In this document: piece by piece, positions 1 to 8,007 of the stretch | Layout: each line of letters opens with the position of its first letter | How positions within the stretch are numbered: the first letter of the stretch is position 1 | Source: CAZHBA01 sp964530225 | GTDB taxonomy: Bacteria > Pseudomonadota > Alphaproteobacteria > UBA6615 | Direction of reading: 5' to 3' | Assembly: GCA_964530225.1 (NCBI GenBank) | Contig: CAZHBA010000104.1 | Location: 1 to 64,000 of the forward strand | Length of the DNA: 64,000 nt | Translations under genes and position numbers: made by a program | The notes under the pieces: model-generated | What the model was told of the DNA's origin: nothing | Database searches by the model: none | What the model saw: only the letters and a program-made list of their open reading frames with translations

Positions 1-57
1 AAACCTGTGCCCAAGTCTAGGCGTTATTAATCCGGGTTTTCGCCGGAGGCTAGGAAG

Positions 58-990
58 TTAGAACGCCGGAGGTTCGATACCGTTCTGGCGGCAGGCCGCC
101 GTCACCGTATTAGCCAGCAAACAAGCGATGGTCATGGGGCCGACGCCGCCGGGCACTGGCGTTATCGCGCCCGCCACCTTGATTGCCGCGTCGAAATGCA
201 CATCACCGACCAGGCGCATCTTGTCGGGATCATCGTCGGTCGGCGCCGGTATCCGGTTGATGCCGACATCGATCACCACAGCGTTCGGTTTGATCCAGTC
301 GCCCTCAACCATCTGCGGCCGGCCCACCGCAGCAACCAAAATATCGGCGCGGCGACACACCGCAGGCAAATCTCGGGTCCGCGAATGGGCGACGGTAACC
401 GTGCAACTGGCCTGGGTGAGCAGCGTCGCCATCGGCTTACCGACGATGTTCGAGCGCCCCAGCACCACCGCTTCGCAGCCAGCTAAATCGCCCAAGCGGT
501 CTTCAAGAATCATGCGGCAGCCCAAGGGTGTGCACGGCACCAGAGCGGCGTTAGGCCCGCTCATCTGGCCAGTAGCCAGGCGGCCAGTATTGACCACGTG
601 AAACCCGTCGACATCCTTAGCCGGATCAATGGCGTCGATCACCACCGCTGGGTCGATTTGATCGGGCAACGGCAACTGCACTAGAATACCGTGCAACGCA
701 GGATCGCCGTTGAGGGTTGCGATCAGAGCCAATAACTTGTCCTGAGACGTGGCCGCATCGAGCCGGTGATCGGCGGCGGCGATACCGGCGGCCTCGGCGG
801 CGCGGCCCTTGTTGCGCACATAGACGTGGCTCGCCGGGTCGTCACCGACTAGGACCACCGCCAACGACGGGGTCAGGCCATGGGCCACCCCGATTTCGCC
901 CGCCACCGCGCCAACACGCACGCGCAAGCCTTCGGCGAAGGCCTTACCGTCGATGATCCGATCATCGAATTGAGCCTTGGCATCGCTCAT
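58..990 (-). CDS. folD: Bifunctional methylenetetrahydrofolate dehydrogenase / methenyltetrahydrofolate cyclohydrolase
   Basis: FolD interconverts 5,10-methylene-THF, 5,10-methenyl-THF and 10-formyl-THF in the cytosol, supplying one-carbon units for purines and formyl-Met. The 310-residue product has the family hallmarks: a YVRNK motif near residue 57 containing the catalytic lysine (about K61), VQLPLP near residue 103, the Rossmann segment GRSNIVGKP near 177, and the C-terminal PVPGGVGPMT signature. Length is normal, with a slightly long N-terminus and a mid-protein insertion. It is the last gene of a leftward run with the DUF167 and YggT genes, an order I recall from other Rhodospirillales. 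Assignment is firm. Confidence 0.96.
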   Translation of the reverse strand: MSDAKAQFDDRIIDGKAFAEGLRVRVGAVAGEIGVAHGLTPSLAVVLVGDDPASHVYVRNKGRAAEAAGIAAADHRLDAATSQDKLLALIATLNGDPALHGILVQLPLPDQIDPAVVIDAIDPAKDVDGFHVVNTGRLATGQMSGPNAALVPCTPLGCRMILEDRLGDLAGCEAVVLGRSNIVGKPMATLLTQASCTVTVAHSRTRDLPAVCRRADILVAAVGRPQMVEGDWIKPNAVVIDVGINRIPAPTDDDPDKMRLVGDVHFDAAIKVAGAITPVPGGVGPMTIACLLANTVTAACRQNGIEPPAF

Positions 991-1010
991 TAGTTACGTC
1001 CCTGGCCGGC

Positions 1011-1343
1011 CTATTTATCGGCCCCTAATTCGGCATACCAAGCATCTAACACAGCGGCCAGCGCTGCGCCATCGCCGGCGATTTCAATCCGCTTAGTGCG
1101 AGCCGAGGCACCGGCCGCAACAGCGATATTCGATTTGGCGGTACGCAGGAACTTAGCCAGCAGCTTACACATCGCCGCGTTGGCCTTGCCGTCTTCCGGC
1201 GTCGCCGAGACCGCTATTTTAACCGCTGGCCCGCCGGGTAAATCAATCACGCTCTCCAACCGGTCGCGGCCGGCGCACGGCCCCACCCGCACCCGCAGGC
1301 ACACGCCGGATCCAGTGATTTGCCAAGCGGGAGTGCCGTCCAA
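1011..1343 (-). CDS. DUF167 (YggU) family protein
   Basis: A small cytosolic protein of about 110 residues. The pattern LRVRVGPCAGRDRLES near the N-terminus and the KIAVSATPEDGKANAA stretch in the middle are typical of DUF167/YggU, whose biochemical role is unknown. The start is a TTG codon four bases after the upstream yggT stop, so expression by translational coupling is likely; no strong ribosome-binding site is visible. The N-terminus begins just where the conserved domain begins, which supports this start. Confidence 0.88.
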   Translation of the reverse strand: MDGTPAWQITGSGVCLRVRVGPCAGRDRLESVIDLPGGPAVKIAVSATPEDGKANAAMCKLLAKFLRTAKSNIAVAAGASARTKRIEIAGDGAALAAVLDAWYAELGADK

Positions 1344-1347
1344 AGAG

Positions 1348-1632
1348 CTAACCGTAAATTAAATTATTTTTCACCAAGCTGCGAACAAAGACCAAAGCCA
1401 GCAACAGGATGAGCGGCGACAGGTCGATACCGCCGACATTCGGGACCACCGAGCGAATACGCTTCAGCGCCGGTTCGGTGATGCGGTAGAGAAAATCGCC
1501 GACCATATAGACCAACTGGTTCGACGTATTGACCAAGTTGAAATGCACCAGCCACGTCAGCACCACCGATATGATGACGGCAAATATGTAGAGGCCGATG
1601 ATTGTGTCGAGAAGCTGCCAAACAGCAAACAT
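1348..1632 (-). CDS. YggT family integral membrane protein
   Basis: About 94 residues with two hydrophobic spans (residues about 5-28 and 68-88) flanking a conserved region containing ITEPALKRIRSVVP and GGIDLSPL, the YggT repeat signature. YggT proteins sit in the cytoplasmic membrane; some are linked to osmotic tolerance or cell-division functions, but the mechanism is unknown. I chose the ATG at 1632 (product begins MFAVWQLLD) because it starts directly before the first membrane span; an upstream in-frame start would add 13 atypical residues. Confidence 0.9.
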   Translation of the reverse strand: MFAVWQLLDTIIGLYIFAVIISVVLTWLVHFNLVNTSNQLVYMVGDFLYRITEPALKRIRSVVPNVGGIDLSPLILLLALVFVRSLVKNNLIYG

Positions 1633-1762
1633 GGGCAAGCGGTATCCTAAATTGGCGAACCGGGGCCGCATTGTGGCGGTGGCGCAGAGACTAGCCGCGC
1701 AGCGGCATAACTGTCCAGTAATGGTATAAACGACCCTTAACAGTCAGCCCACGACGGCTGCC

Positions 1763-1791
1763 TTGACACCGGCACGGGCCCCTCACATATT
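1763..1791 (+). promoter_or_regulatory. Sigma-70-type promoter for tRNA-Ala
   Basis: A perfect TTGACA -35 element (1763-1768) is followed after exactly 17 bases by CATATT (1786-1791), a fair -10 element. It lies 48 bases upstream of tRNA-Ala and points at it, which is the expected arrangement for a stable RNA promoter. Confidence 0.65.
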
Positions 1792-1838
1792 TCGGCCCTT
1801 CGGCAGCGGGAACCGCCGCTCGGCGATACGACATCGGT

Positions 1839-1914
1839 GGGGCTGTAGCTCAGTTGGGAGAGCGCTACGTTCGCAACGTAGAGGTCGTCGGTTCGAACCC
1901 GATCAGCTCCACCA
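1839..1914 (+). tRNA. tRNA-Ala (anticodon CGC)
   Basis: A complete 76-nt cloverleaf with encoded CCA. The 7-bp acceptor stem GGGGCTG/CAGCTCC has one G-T pair. The D-arm GCTCAGTTGGGAGAGC, the anticodon stem CTACG/CGTAG with loop TTCGCAA (anticodon CGC, reading GCG), and a T-arm with GTTCGAACC are all present. An integrase gene fossil lies about 100 bases downstream, so this tRNA was probably an integration target. Confidence 0.97.
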
Positions 1915-1921
1915 CCCTAAC

Positions 1922-1944
1922 CCCTTGCGTCGCAAGGGTTTAGA
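1922..1944 (+). terminator. Weak hairpin terminator after tRNA-Ala
   Basis: CCCTTGC-GTC-GCAAGGG forms a 7-bp stem with a 3-base loop, followed by TTT. It begins eight bases after the tRNA CCA end and is probably the tRNA transcription stop. The short T tract makes it weak. Confidence 0.45.
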
Positions 1945-2019
1945 GGAACCAACTGACACCCAAAAACCCAATGCAGATCAAGCTGGCACACCTGTGGCAC
2001 AGCAACGAGGAGATTTGCG

Positions 2020-2115
2020 TTGGCGACCTTCAGAAAACGTTATGGAAAATGGCATGTCCAAGTCAGACGGACAGGTGTTGGATCACGCTCTAAAACGGCT
2101 TCGCCGCTTTCCTGA
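2020..2115 (+). pseudogene. Tyrosine-recombinase (integrase) N-terminal fossil
   Basis: A 31-codon remnant beginning at TTG with a good upstream site (GAGGAGA, 6-7 bases away). The peptide starts MATFRKRYGKWHVQVRRTG and continues GSRSKTA before a TGA stop. This matches the arm-DNA-binding start of phage-type tyrosine integrases (RKR-G-KW-QVRR-G---SKTF pattern). Nothing of the core-binding or catalytic domain follows; cobB ends 11 bases further on. Its position just downstream of an intact tRNA, reading away from it, is typical of an integrated element, so I read it as the scar of a lost island. Confidence 0.75.
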
Positions 2116-2125
2116 ACCTCTACGC

Positions 2126-2863
2126 TCATTGGGCAACGTGGGTCCGCAATGCGGCGACAAACGCCGTCACCACTTCGGTGGCCGGCCCGTAGCGGGCCTC
2201 GTGGAACAGGGTGGCTCCCTCGGATTCCTCGAGGTTTAGTTCGATGGTCTGCGCGCCGGCGCGACGCGCCTCCTGCACGAACCCGGCAGCGGGATAGACG
2301 TTACCCGAGGTGCCGATGGAGATGAACAGCCCGCAGCGCTCCAACGCCGCCAAAGTACGGTCCATATGCAGAGGCATCTCACCGAACCACACGACGTGGG
2401 GGCGCATGCCGCCGGCCTCGCCACAATTGGCGCAAGCCATGTCAACACATAGATCGTTCAGCTCGCCGACGACATCACCGCAGTGGTGACATTGCGACTT
2501 GCCGAGTTCGCCATGCATGTGGATGAGGTTTTGTGTGCCGCCGCGCTCGTGCAGATCGTCGATGTTCTGGCTCACCACCAGAACCTCGCCCGGCCAGAAC
2601 GCCTCCAGTTCGCCCAACGCCTTATGGGCGTCATTGGGCACCACTGAGGGATCCATCATCTGCTCGCGGCGCACATTGTAGAACGCCAAGACCCGTTCGG
2701 GATCGCGGCGAAAGGCATCGGGCGTGGCAACATCCTCGATACGGTACTTGGCCCAGATGCCGTCGGGATCGCGGAACGTAGCGAGCCCCGATTCCTTCGA
2801 AATACCCGCCCCGGTCAGGACAACAATAGGGTCGGTCGCGGTAACGTGTTCGAGAATGCTCAT
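2126..2863 (-). CDS. cobB: NAD-dependent protein deacylase (sirtuin)
   Basis: CobB removes acetyl or other acyl groups from protein lysines using NAD+, releasing nicotinamide and O-acyl-ADP-ribose. The 245-residue product has GAGISKESGLATFRD near residue 18 (NAD binding), SQNIDDLHERGG near 99 (catalytic region), the catalytic histidine in the HMHGEL segment, and four zinc-binding cysteines as CHHC and CANC. The substitution of K in GAGIS-K-ESG is a minor variation. A classic target is the acetyl-CoA synthetase lysine, and acs is also in this window (about 35.6 kb), though not linked. Single gene unit. Confidence 0.94.
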   Translation of the reverse strand: MSILEHVTATDPIVVLTGAGISKESGLATFRDPDGIWAKYRIEDVATPDAFRRDPERVLAFYNVRREQMMDPSVVPNDAHKALGELEAFWPGEVLVVSQNIDDLHERGGTQNLIHMHGELGKSQCHHCGDVVGELNDLCVDMACANCGEAGGMRPHVVWFGEMPLHMDRTLAALERCGLFISIGTSGNVYPAAGFVQEARRAGAQTIELNLEESEGATLFHEARYGPATEVVTAFVAALRTHVAQ

Positions 2864-2901
2864 GGCAAAGTACCGGTGTTTTCCTATAACTGGAGTGCAT
2901 T

Positions 2902-3465
2902 TTAAAAACTACGCTGGCGCGTTGCGAATCCAACAAGTGGATACGTCGCCTCCGGCACATAAACCGCACCGGCCCGGCCGGTACGGCTAGAATAGAGCGT
3001 AAACACGTCAACCGGAATAGCCGGCAGATCGAACCCATCATGGGTGGCAATAAACCCGTTCGCCGGTTCCTCCGGTACGTTTTTACAGCGCGCCAAGGTG
3101 ATATGGGGATGGAACTTGCGTCCTTCGGGCAGCAGTCCGGCGTTGACGCAGGCGGTCTCGATTTTCGCTTGTAGGCGCAACAAGGGCTTGGATTTTTCGA
3201 TTCCGGCCCACAGCGCACGCACCCGCCCGCGCGACCCGAAGGTGCCCAGCCCAGTCAGCTGGATATCGAAAACCGGTGTGTCAACGCGCGATAAAAACGT
3301 GTCGATTTCCGTAGCTACCGGCGGCTCCACCTCACCGATGAAGCGCAGGGTGACGTGCATGTTTTCCGGCAGCATCCAGCGGGCCCCGGGCAAGGGTGCG
3401 CGCACCAGGGCTAATCGTTCCCTGACAGCATCGGGCAGTCCTAATGCGGCAAAGAGCCTGATCAT
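2902..3465 (-). CDS. thpR: RNA 2',3'-cyclic phosphodiesterase (LigT/ThpR family)
   Basis: About 187 residues with the two HxT catalytic motifs of the 2H phosphoesterase superfamily: HVTLRFIGE near residue 38 and HPHITLARCK near 128. These enzymes hydrolyse 2',3'-cyclic phosphate RNA ends. I chose the ATG at 3465 because MIRLFAALGLPD is the standard family start; the open frame extends a further 25 codons upstream without family similarity. It lies 38 bases from the sirtuin gene on the same strand. Confidence 0.92.
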   Translation of the reverse strand: MIRLFAALGLPDAVRERLALVRAPLPGARWMLPENMHVTLRFIGEVEPPVATEIDTFLSRVDTPVFDIQLTGLGTFGSRGRVRALWAGIEKSKPLLRLQAKIETACVNAGLLPEGRKFHPHITLARCKNVPEEPANGFIATHDGFDLPAIPVDVFTLYSSRTGRAGAVYVPEATYPLVGFATRQRSF

Positions 3466-3601
3466 CTTTCTCGCTACCGTCAGTCCTCGAGGAACAGGCT
3501 CAATACACCGGTACAGGAAGCTATTGAGACGCCTTACCAACTAGCCTCAAACCCAGATTACTATCTCGAAAATATATAAGCCCCTTGTTTATTTTTTCGC
3601 A

Positions 3602-3844
3602 CAATTTGAGGGCGCACCGGCGAGCGAACCGATCATTGAGTTAGCCGGCATTCACCTTCATTTGGTAAGTGCTAGCGGCGAGGTCAACATTTTGCGCGGT
3701 CTGGACTTGTCGATCACAGCTGGCGAGACAATCGGCGTCGCCGGGCCATCGGGCTCGGGCAAATTAACCATGATGATGGTGATCGACGCAACGGTTATCA
3801 TCCTGGCCATCGGCGCTGCCGGCACCTGGCATACACTGGGTTAG
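3602..3844 (+). pseudogene. ABC-transporter ATPase fossil (LolD/YbbA-like)
   Basis: The reading frame encodes a typical start of a LolD/YbbA-type ABC ATPase: IIELAGIHLHL, then GEVNILRGLDLSI, AGETIGVAGPSGSGK. Immediately after the Walker A motif the expected S/T is a leucine (GKL), and about ten residues later the sequence switches to an unrelated hydrophobic tail (VIILAIGAAGTWHTLG) and stops. No proper start codon lies before the conserved part; the first in-frame TTG (3662) would remove it. Walker B, signature motif and the partner permease are missing. I read this as a doubly truncated remnant, possibly with the last residues of the lost permease fused on. Confidence 0.72.
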
Positions 3845-3891
3845 AAAACGGCGACGCTGTTGCTTAACGACTAGAGACGGGCAGTAGCGAA

Positions 3892-4605
3892 ATGAGAGTC
3901 GGAAAAGGTTCGCCCGGTAACGCGCTAACATTGGCCTATATGCCGCTTGGCGTGCTCCTCGCAATCCTGCTGGCCGGTCTATATTCCTTCGCTTTTCATC
4001 TTGGCTTTACTCCACCGCTAATCAGTCTGGGCCTGTTGGTTATCTTGGTCGTGGGGATAGGCCTAGCAACCAGACAACTCAAAGCATCGGCGGCCGCTGG
4101 TACCCGGCTCACCCTGGCCCACATGGGGTTGGTCTGTCTGCTCGGCGGCATCGCCGCCGCACCCCCGGCTGAATTTTCTCCATTGATGTTGTGGAGCCTC
4201 ACGGCAATCGCGGCAGCGGCGGTCGGCATCCTCGTCGTCGAAGCCTGGATCACCGAGAAAGTCGACGCCGCCGGACCGTTCAGCCGGCGGCTCGGATGGG
4301 AAGCAAACGGGCTGTTGGTACTGTCCTTGGCGGTATTGTTATGGCGCACCGGCAAGGCCGATGGCTGGGTTGTGGCCGCCGGCGCAGTCCACTATGTGAG
4401 CCTGGTTCTCTCACTTGTATTGCCGTCGCTACGGCGAGAATCATCGGCCAACTGGCGGCCCTATCTACCAATCGCCATGGCTGTAGCGCTGATTCTGGCG
4501 CTGGCACCAACGGTGCCGTCGATCATCGCTACGGGTCTCGGCGCAGTGGTACTTGTTCTGGCGCTGGCCGCGGCAGCAACAGATATAAGCGCCGCGCGAT
4601 CGTAA
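3892..4605 (+). CDS. Polytopic membrane protein, probably a catalytically dead CDP-alcohol phosphatidyltransferase homologue
   Basis: A 237-residue protein with about six to seven hydrophobic spans. The second half resembles CDP-alcohol phosphatidyltransferases in hydrophobic pattern and in the run RLTLAHMGL...EAWITEKVDAAGPFSRRLGWEAN. In active members this region is DG-xx-AR-x8-G-x3-D-x3-D; here the DG is EA, the AR is TE, and the last two aspartates appear as G and N. If the alignment is right, every metal ligand is lost, so the protein is not a transferase in the normal sense. The similarity is judged by eye, so it could be an unrelated membrane protein. ATG start at 3892. Single gene between fossils and the Bax-inhibitor-like gene. 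Confidence 0.5.
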   Translation: MRVGKGSPGNALTLAYMPLGVLLAILLAGLYSFAFHLGFTPPLISLGLLVILVVGIGLATRQLKASAAAGTRLTLAHMGLVCLLGGIAAAPPAEFSPLMLWSLTAIAAAAVGILVVEAWITEKVDAAGPFSRRLGWEANGLLVLSLAVLLWRTGKADGWVVAAGAVHYVSLVLSLVLPSLRRESSANWRPYLPIAMAVALILALAPTVPSIIATGLGAVVLVLALAAAATDISAARS

Positions 4606-4748
4606 AATAGACTTATTTTCAGATAGTTAACTGTATTTGATCACAAAAATGCCAACCGTCTTTGGTTGATTTTGTGTTGTCGAACGCCCATATTTAGCGC
4701 GCATGAGCGTCCTCGGTGGGCAGCTCTAACGGGAATGAAGGGATAAAT

Positions 4749-5498
4749 ATGTCTGACCAATTTAACCGCATCGTCGGCGAAGGCCTGCGCCGCAGTGGCG
4801 TCAGCGCCGTCTCGGGCCGCGCGGGAACCGACGTACAGATCGATGAGGGCCTGCGCGCCTACATGCTGCGCGTCTACAACTACATGGTAACCGGCTTGGC
4901 GCTGACTGGCGCGATCGCCTACATCGTGGCGTCCACACCGGCCGTATTCAACGCCATCTTCGGCACCGGTCTCCATTGGGTTGTAATTCTGGCCCCGCTG
5001 GGACTGGTATTCTTCCTGAGCGCACGCATCAACAAAATGAGCGCCACGGCCGCGCAGATTTCGTACTGGATATTCGCCGGATTGATGGGGCTGTCATTAG
5101 CATCAGTCTTCGTTATCTACACCGGCGAAAGTATCGCCCGAGTGTTCTTCATCACCGCTGCCACTTTCGCCGCGATGAGCCTTTACGGCTATACAACCAA
5201 GCGCGATTTGACGGGCTTGGGCTCGTTCCTGATGATGGGCCTGATCGGCATCATCATCGCCATGGTTGTGAACCTCTTCATCGGTTCAACGATGGTCCAG
5301 TTCGTCATCTCGGTGTTAGGCGTTCTGATCTTCACTGGCCTCACCGCCTACGATACCCAGAAGATCAAGGAAATGTACAACGAGGTCGACAGCTCCGATA
5401 TCGCCGGCAAAAAGGCGATCATGGGTGCGCTCCGGCTCTATCTGGACTTCATCAACTTGTTCCTTATGCTGCTGCATCTGTTCGGTAACCGCAATTAG
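4749..5498 (+). CDS. Bax inhibitor-1 / YccA (TMBIM) family membrane protein
   Basis: About 249 residues with seven predicted membrane spans. The family signature is present: a cytosolic N-terminus, MLRVYNYMVTGLALTG starting span 1, and GLTAYDTQKIKEMY with the conserved aspartate region near residue 207, ending in RLYLDFINLFLMLLHLFGNRN-like hydrophobic sequence. Bacterial members conduct Ca2+ or interact with membrane proteases; the local role is unknown. I chose the ATG at 4749 (MSDQFNRIVG), which has AAGGGATA upstream; a longer reading adds 11 unconserved residues. A strong terminator follows. Confidence 0.93.
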   Translation: MSDQFNRIVGEGLRRSGVSAVSGRAGTDVQIDEGLRAYMLRVYNYMVTGLALTGAIAYIVASTPAVFNAIFGTGLHWVVILAPLGLVFFLSARINKMSATAAQISYWIFAGLMGLSLASVFVIYTGESIARVFFITAATFAAMSLYGYTTKRDLTGLGSFLMMGLIGIIIAMVVNLFIGSTMVQFVISVLGVLIFTGLTAYDTQKIKEMYNEVDSSDIAGKKAIMGALRLYLDFINLFLMLLHLFGNRN

Positions 5499-5515
5499 CT
5501 GAAACAGAGCTAGGC

Positions 5516-5551
5516 AAAAATCGCCCGGGGTTTTCCCCGGGCGATTTTTTT
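5516..5551 (+). terminator. Strong rho-independent terminator
   Basis: A perfect 15-bp inverted repeat (5516-5530 with 5535-5549) of the form A5-TCGCCCGGGG, loop TTTT, CCCCGGGCGA-T5, continuing into seven T. It sits 18 bases after the Bax-inhibitor-like gene and will work in both directions because of the A tract on the left arm. Confidence 0.95.
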
Positions 5552-5606
5552 GGGCAAATACCGCTCGGGCACGCCATAATACGGATTGGCAATAGGGGAG
5601 CCATCG

Positions 5607-6368
5607 ATGGCAAATTTGAAAAACAAAGTCGTGGTACTGACCGGCGCCAGCCGGGGCATTGGCGCAGCGGCGGCGCGCATGCTGGCCGAGGACAGGCCGA
5701 CCCTCATCCTGTGCGCGCGCTTAGCCGAGGCTAACGCCGAAACCAAAGCCGCCGTCGAGGCTCTCGGCGCCAGCGCCGAGAGCCACGGCTTCGATGTCTC
5801 CGACGCCACCGCGGCGCAGGCCTTCGCCGACGATATACTGGCCCGCCATGGCCGCGTCGACGTGCTGATTAACAATGCCGGCTCGGGCAAGATGGGCAGC
5901 GTCGCCGACATGCCGCCAGCAGATTATCTGGCGGTCCAGCAGATCAATGTGATGGGCCCCTACAACATGATCTACGCCATTCTACCGTCGATGCTCGAGC
6001 GCGATGCCGGTACCATCATCAACCTGACCAGCGCCCGCGCCTTTCTTCCCGACCGTTTCTACGCCGCCTACTGTTCGTCGAAAGCGGCGCTGCTGTCGAT
6101 GACCCAGTGCCTGCACTTCGACGTGGCCGACACAGGGGTTAAGATTTACGCCTTCTCGCCCGGCTTCACCCAGACCGACATGGTGCAGGAGATCTATTCC
6201 AACGATGTTTTCCGCCAAGCGGCGCTGACCTCCAATGAAGGTCAGCCGCCCGAGCGCCCGGCCAAGGTATTGACCTGGCTGGCGCGCGTAGCGCCGGATG
6301 ATCTGGTCGGCCAGCACGTGCAGGTACAATTCAACGACATCAGCCGGCGCGCCGGACTGGAAGACTAG
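5607..6368 (+). CDS. Short-chain dehydrogenase/reductase (SDR)
   Basis: A 253-residue classical SDR: cofactor motif TGASRGIG near residue 12, NNAG near 88, catalytic Ser in the NLTSARAF region, and YAAYCSSK near 151 giving the Tyr-x3-Lys pair. The substrate is unknown. The ATG at 5607 is preceded by AGGGGAG at good spacing; the upstream in-frame codon has no site. It is convergent with the MFS gene, with a four-base gap between stops, so the two are not co-transcribed. Confidence 0.9.
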   Translation: MANLKNKVVVLTGASRGIGAAAARMLAEDRPTLILCARLAEANAETKAAVEALGASAESHGFDVSDATAAQAFADDILARHGRVDVLINNAGSGKMGSVADMPPADYLAVQQINVMGPYNMIYAILPSMLERDAGTIINLTSARAFLPDRFYAAYCSSKAALLSMTQCLHFDVADTGVKIYAFSPGFTQTDMVQEIYSNDVFRQAALTSNEGQPPERPAKVLTWLARVAPDDLVGQHVQVQFNDISRRAGLED

Positions 6369-6372
6369 AAAT

Positions 6373-7635
6373 TTAGCTAGCAATATCATTCGACGGCGGC
6401 ACATCTTCGGTGCGTCGGTAGATTAGAACAGCAATAATCAAGACTACCGCTAGGGCCGCGAACATTGTCTGATAGGCCGCCAGCGGGCTACGCCCGAGAG
6501 CGTCGGCGGGAAAGGCGTTGACGATGGCGCCGGTCGCCATCTGCACCACGAAGACGCCGCTCCAGGTAAACAAATTTATCGCCGTAATCGCACGTCCCGT
6601 GTGGGTATCGGGAAATAACGCTCGGACGTGAGCAAAGATCGGCGCAGTAAATGCCGCTGACAAGCCAAGCAGCACGAGCAATCCGGTCACCAGCGCGACG
6701 GAGCTGTTGTTGTTGACCGCCAGCAACACATACGCCACCGCCATGCCAATCGCGCCTGCGCTGACGACACCGCGCCGCGTATCAAATACCCGGTCGAGCG
6801 GGCCATACAACAGCGACGACACAAGCCACGCCGCCGACATGGCGAGAATAACGTCACCACGGGCGATAAGCCCGAGGCCGTACACGTCGTTGAGATAAGG
6901 ACCGGTCCATAGGGCGCGCGTGGTCAGCAGCGAGCCGACCGATACCGAAGCCACTGCGGCCAGACCATAGAGCCGCCGGTCGGTGAGGATATGGCCGATG
7001 CCACGAATGGTCTCAGTCAACGTCTCCTGGTTCGTCTCTGCCACCATTTCTCCAGGTGGGTGGTCGCGGGCAACCAGCCAAACAATCGCCGCCACCACAA
7101 CCGTACCCATACCGATAAACCCCAGCGTATCGCGCCAACCGATAGCCGCGGTCGCCCAGGCAAAGGGCGTCGACGACAGCAGCAGTCCAGTCCCGCTCAC
7201 CGCAACAGCAATCGAGCTCGCCGTCGCTAAACGATCGCGCGGCACCCAGCGCGACAGCATGACGATGAGGCCCATATAAACCGGCGCGATACCGCAACCG
7301 ATGACGAACAGCGCGATTGCCAGCAGCGCAGGTGATTGCGCCGCCGATATACTCAAGGTGCCAACCGCCGTGATCAACATGAAAGAGGAGATTGTGCGGC
7401 GCGGACCGAAGCGGTCGAGCAGAACGCCAACCGGAAGCTGCATCATGGCAGAGCCAAGGAAAATCGCCGCCGGAAGACTGCTCAGTTCCACCGCCGACAA
7501 GTCCAATTCGCTGCGCAAATTCGGCGCGATAACCGCCGGTGTCGTGCGCAAGAATTGACTTAGTATGAATGCCAAACTTAGCGACGGCGCCATCGCCGCT
7601 ACCAAGATAAAACGGGCACGCAGGACGCGATTCAT
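6373..7635 (-). CDS. MFS transporter
   Basis: About 420 residues and twelve hydrophobic spans. The loop between spans 2 and 3 has GVLLDRFGPRRT, the standard MFS A-like motif (G-x3-DR-G-RR), and a central hydrophilic loop lies near residue 190 (RDHPPGEMVAE). N-terminal half resembles nitrate/organic-anion type MFS members, but the substrate cannot be told. I chose the ATG at 7635 (MNRVLRARFILVA) because it begins just before the first span; the open frame extends 23 codons further with no family features. Confidence 0.85.
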   Translation of the reverse strand: MNRVLRARFILVAAMAPSLSLAFILSQFLRTTPAVIAPNLRSELDLSAVELSSLPAAIFLGSAMMQLPVGVLLDRFGPRRTISSFMLITAVGTLSISAAQSPALLAIALFVIGCGIAPVYMGLIVMLSRWVPRDRLATASSIAVAVSGTGLLLSSTPFAWATAAIGWRDTLGFIGMGTVVVAAIVWLVARDHPPGEMVAETNQETLTETIRGIGHILTDRRLYGLAAVASVSVGSLLTTRALWTGPYLNDVYGLGLIARGDVILAMSAAWLVSSLLYGPLDRVFDTRRGVVSAGAIGMAVAYVLLAVNNNSSVALVTGLLVLLGLSAAFTAPIFAHVRALFPDTHTGRAITAINLFTWSGVFVVQMATGAIVNAFPADALGRSPLAAYQTMFAALAVVLIIAVLIYRRTEDVPPSNDIAS

Positions 7636-8007
7636 CAAGCTGTTCGCCGTTCTGTCATGGCCCTTTAGAAAAATGACCGCCAGGAACCAGCGGCAGATGG
7701 CCAATCTTAAACTATTTCAGCGGATAGAATGCCCAGATTACGCACAAAAATTGCAGATTTTCTGTACCGCCCATTATTTTGTGGACGTAAATAGGGAGCA
7801 GGTTAACCAAGTTTTAGACCCTAGGCCCCGCGGCATTCAGATGACCAAACCTTTTATCCTGTCCGATTATATCGACCATATCTGGCGCGAACTACCGGAC
7901 AGCTAAATCCCTAAAAGCCCTCCCGCACTCTAGGCACAACGCGCTTTTCGCCGTAATAATCGAGTGAAAGAGCGAACGCTAAAGTTGCGCCAATTTGCAG
8001 GGAGAGA
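7636..8007. other. Intergenic region, no confident gene
   Basis: This divergent spacer carries the promoters of the leftward MFS gene and the rightward meta-cleavage genes. An open frame on the plus strand (to 7906) runs out of the MFS gene; its composition and lack of recognisable motifs argue against a gene. I see no clear operator palindrome. Confidence 0.5.

Noticed and set aside
7565..7906. 113-codon plus-strand frame running from the MFS gene into the spacer
   Set aside because: First part overlaps the MFS gene antisense; the rest has no motif or start site. Left as spacer.
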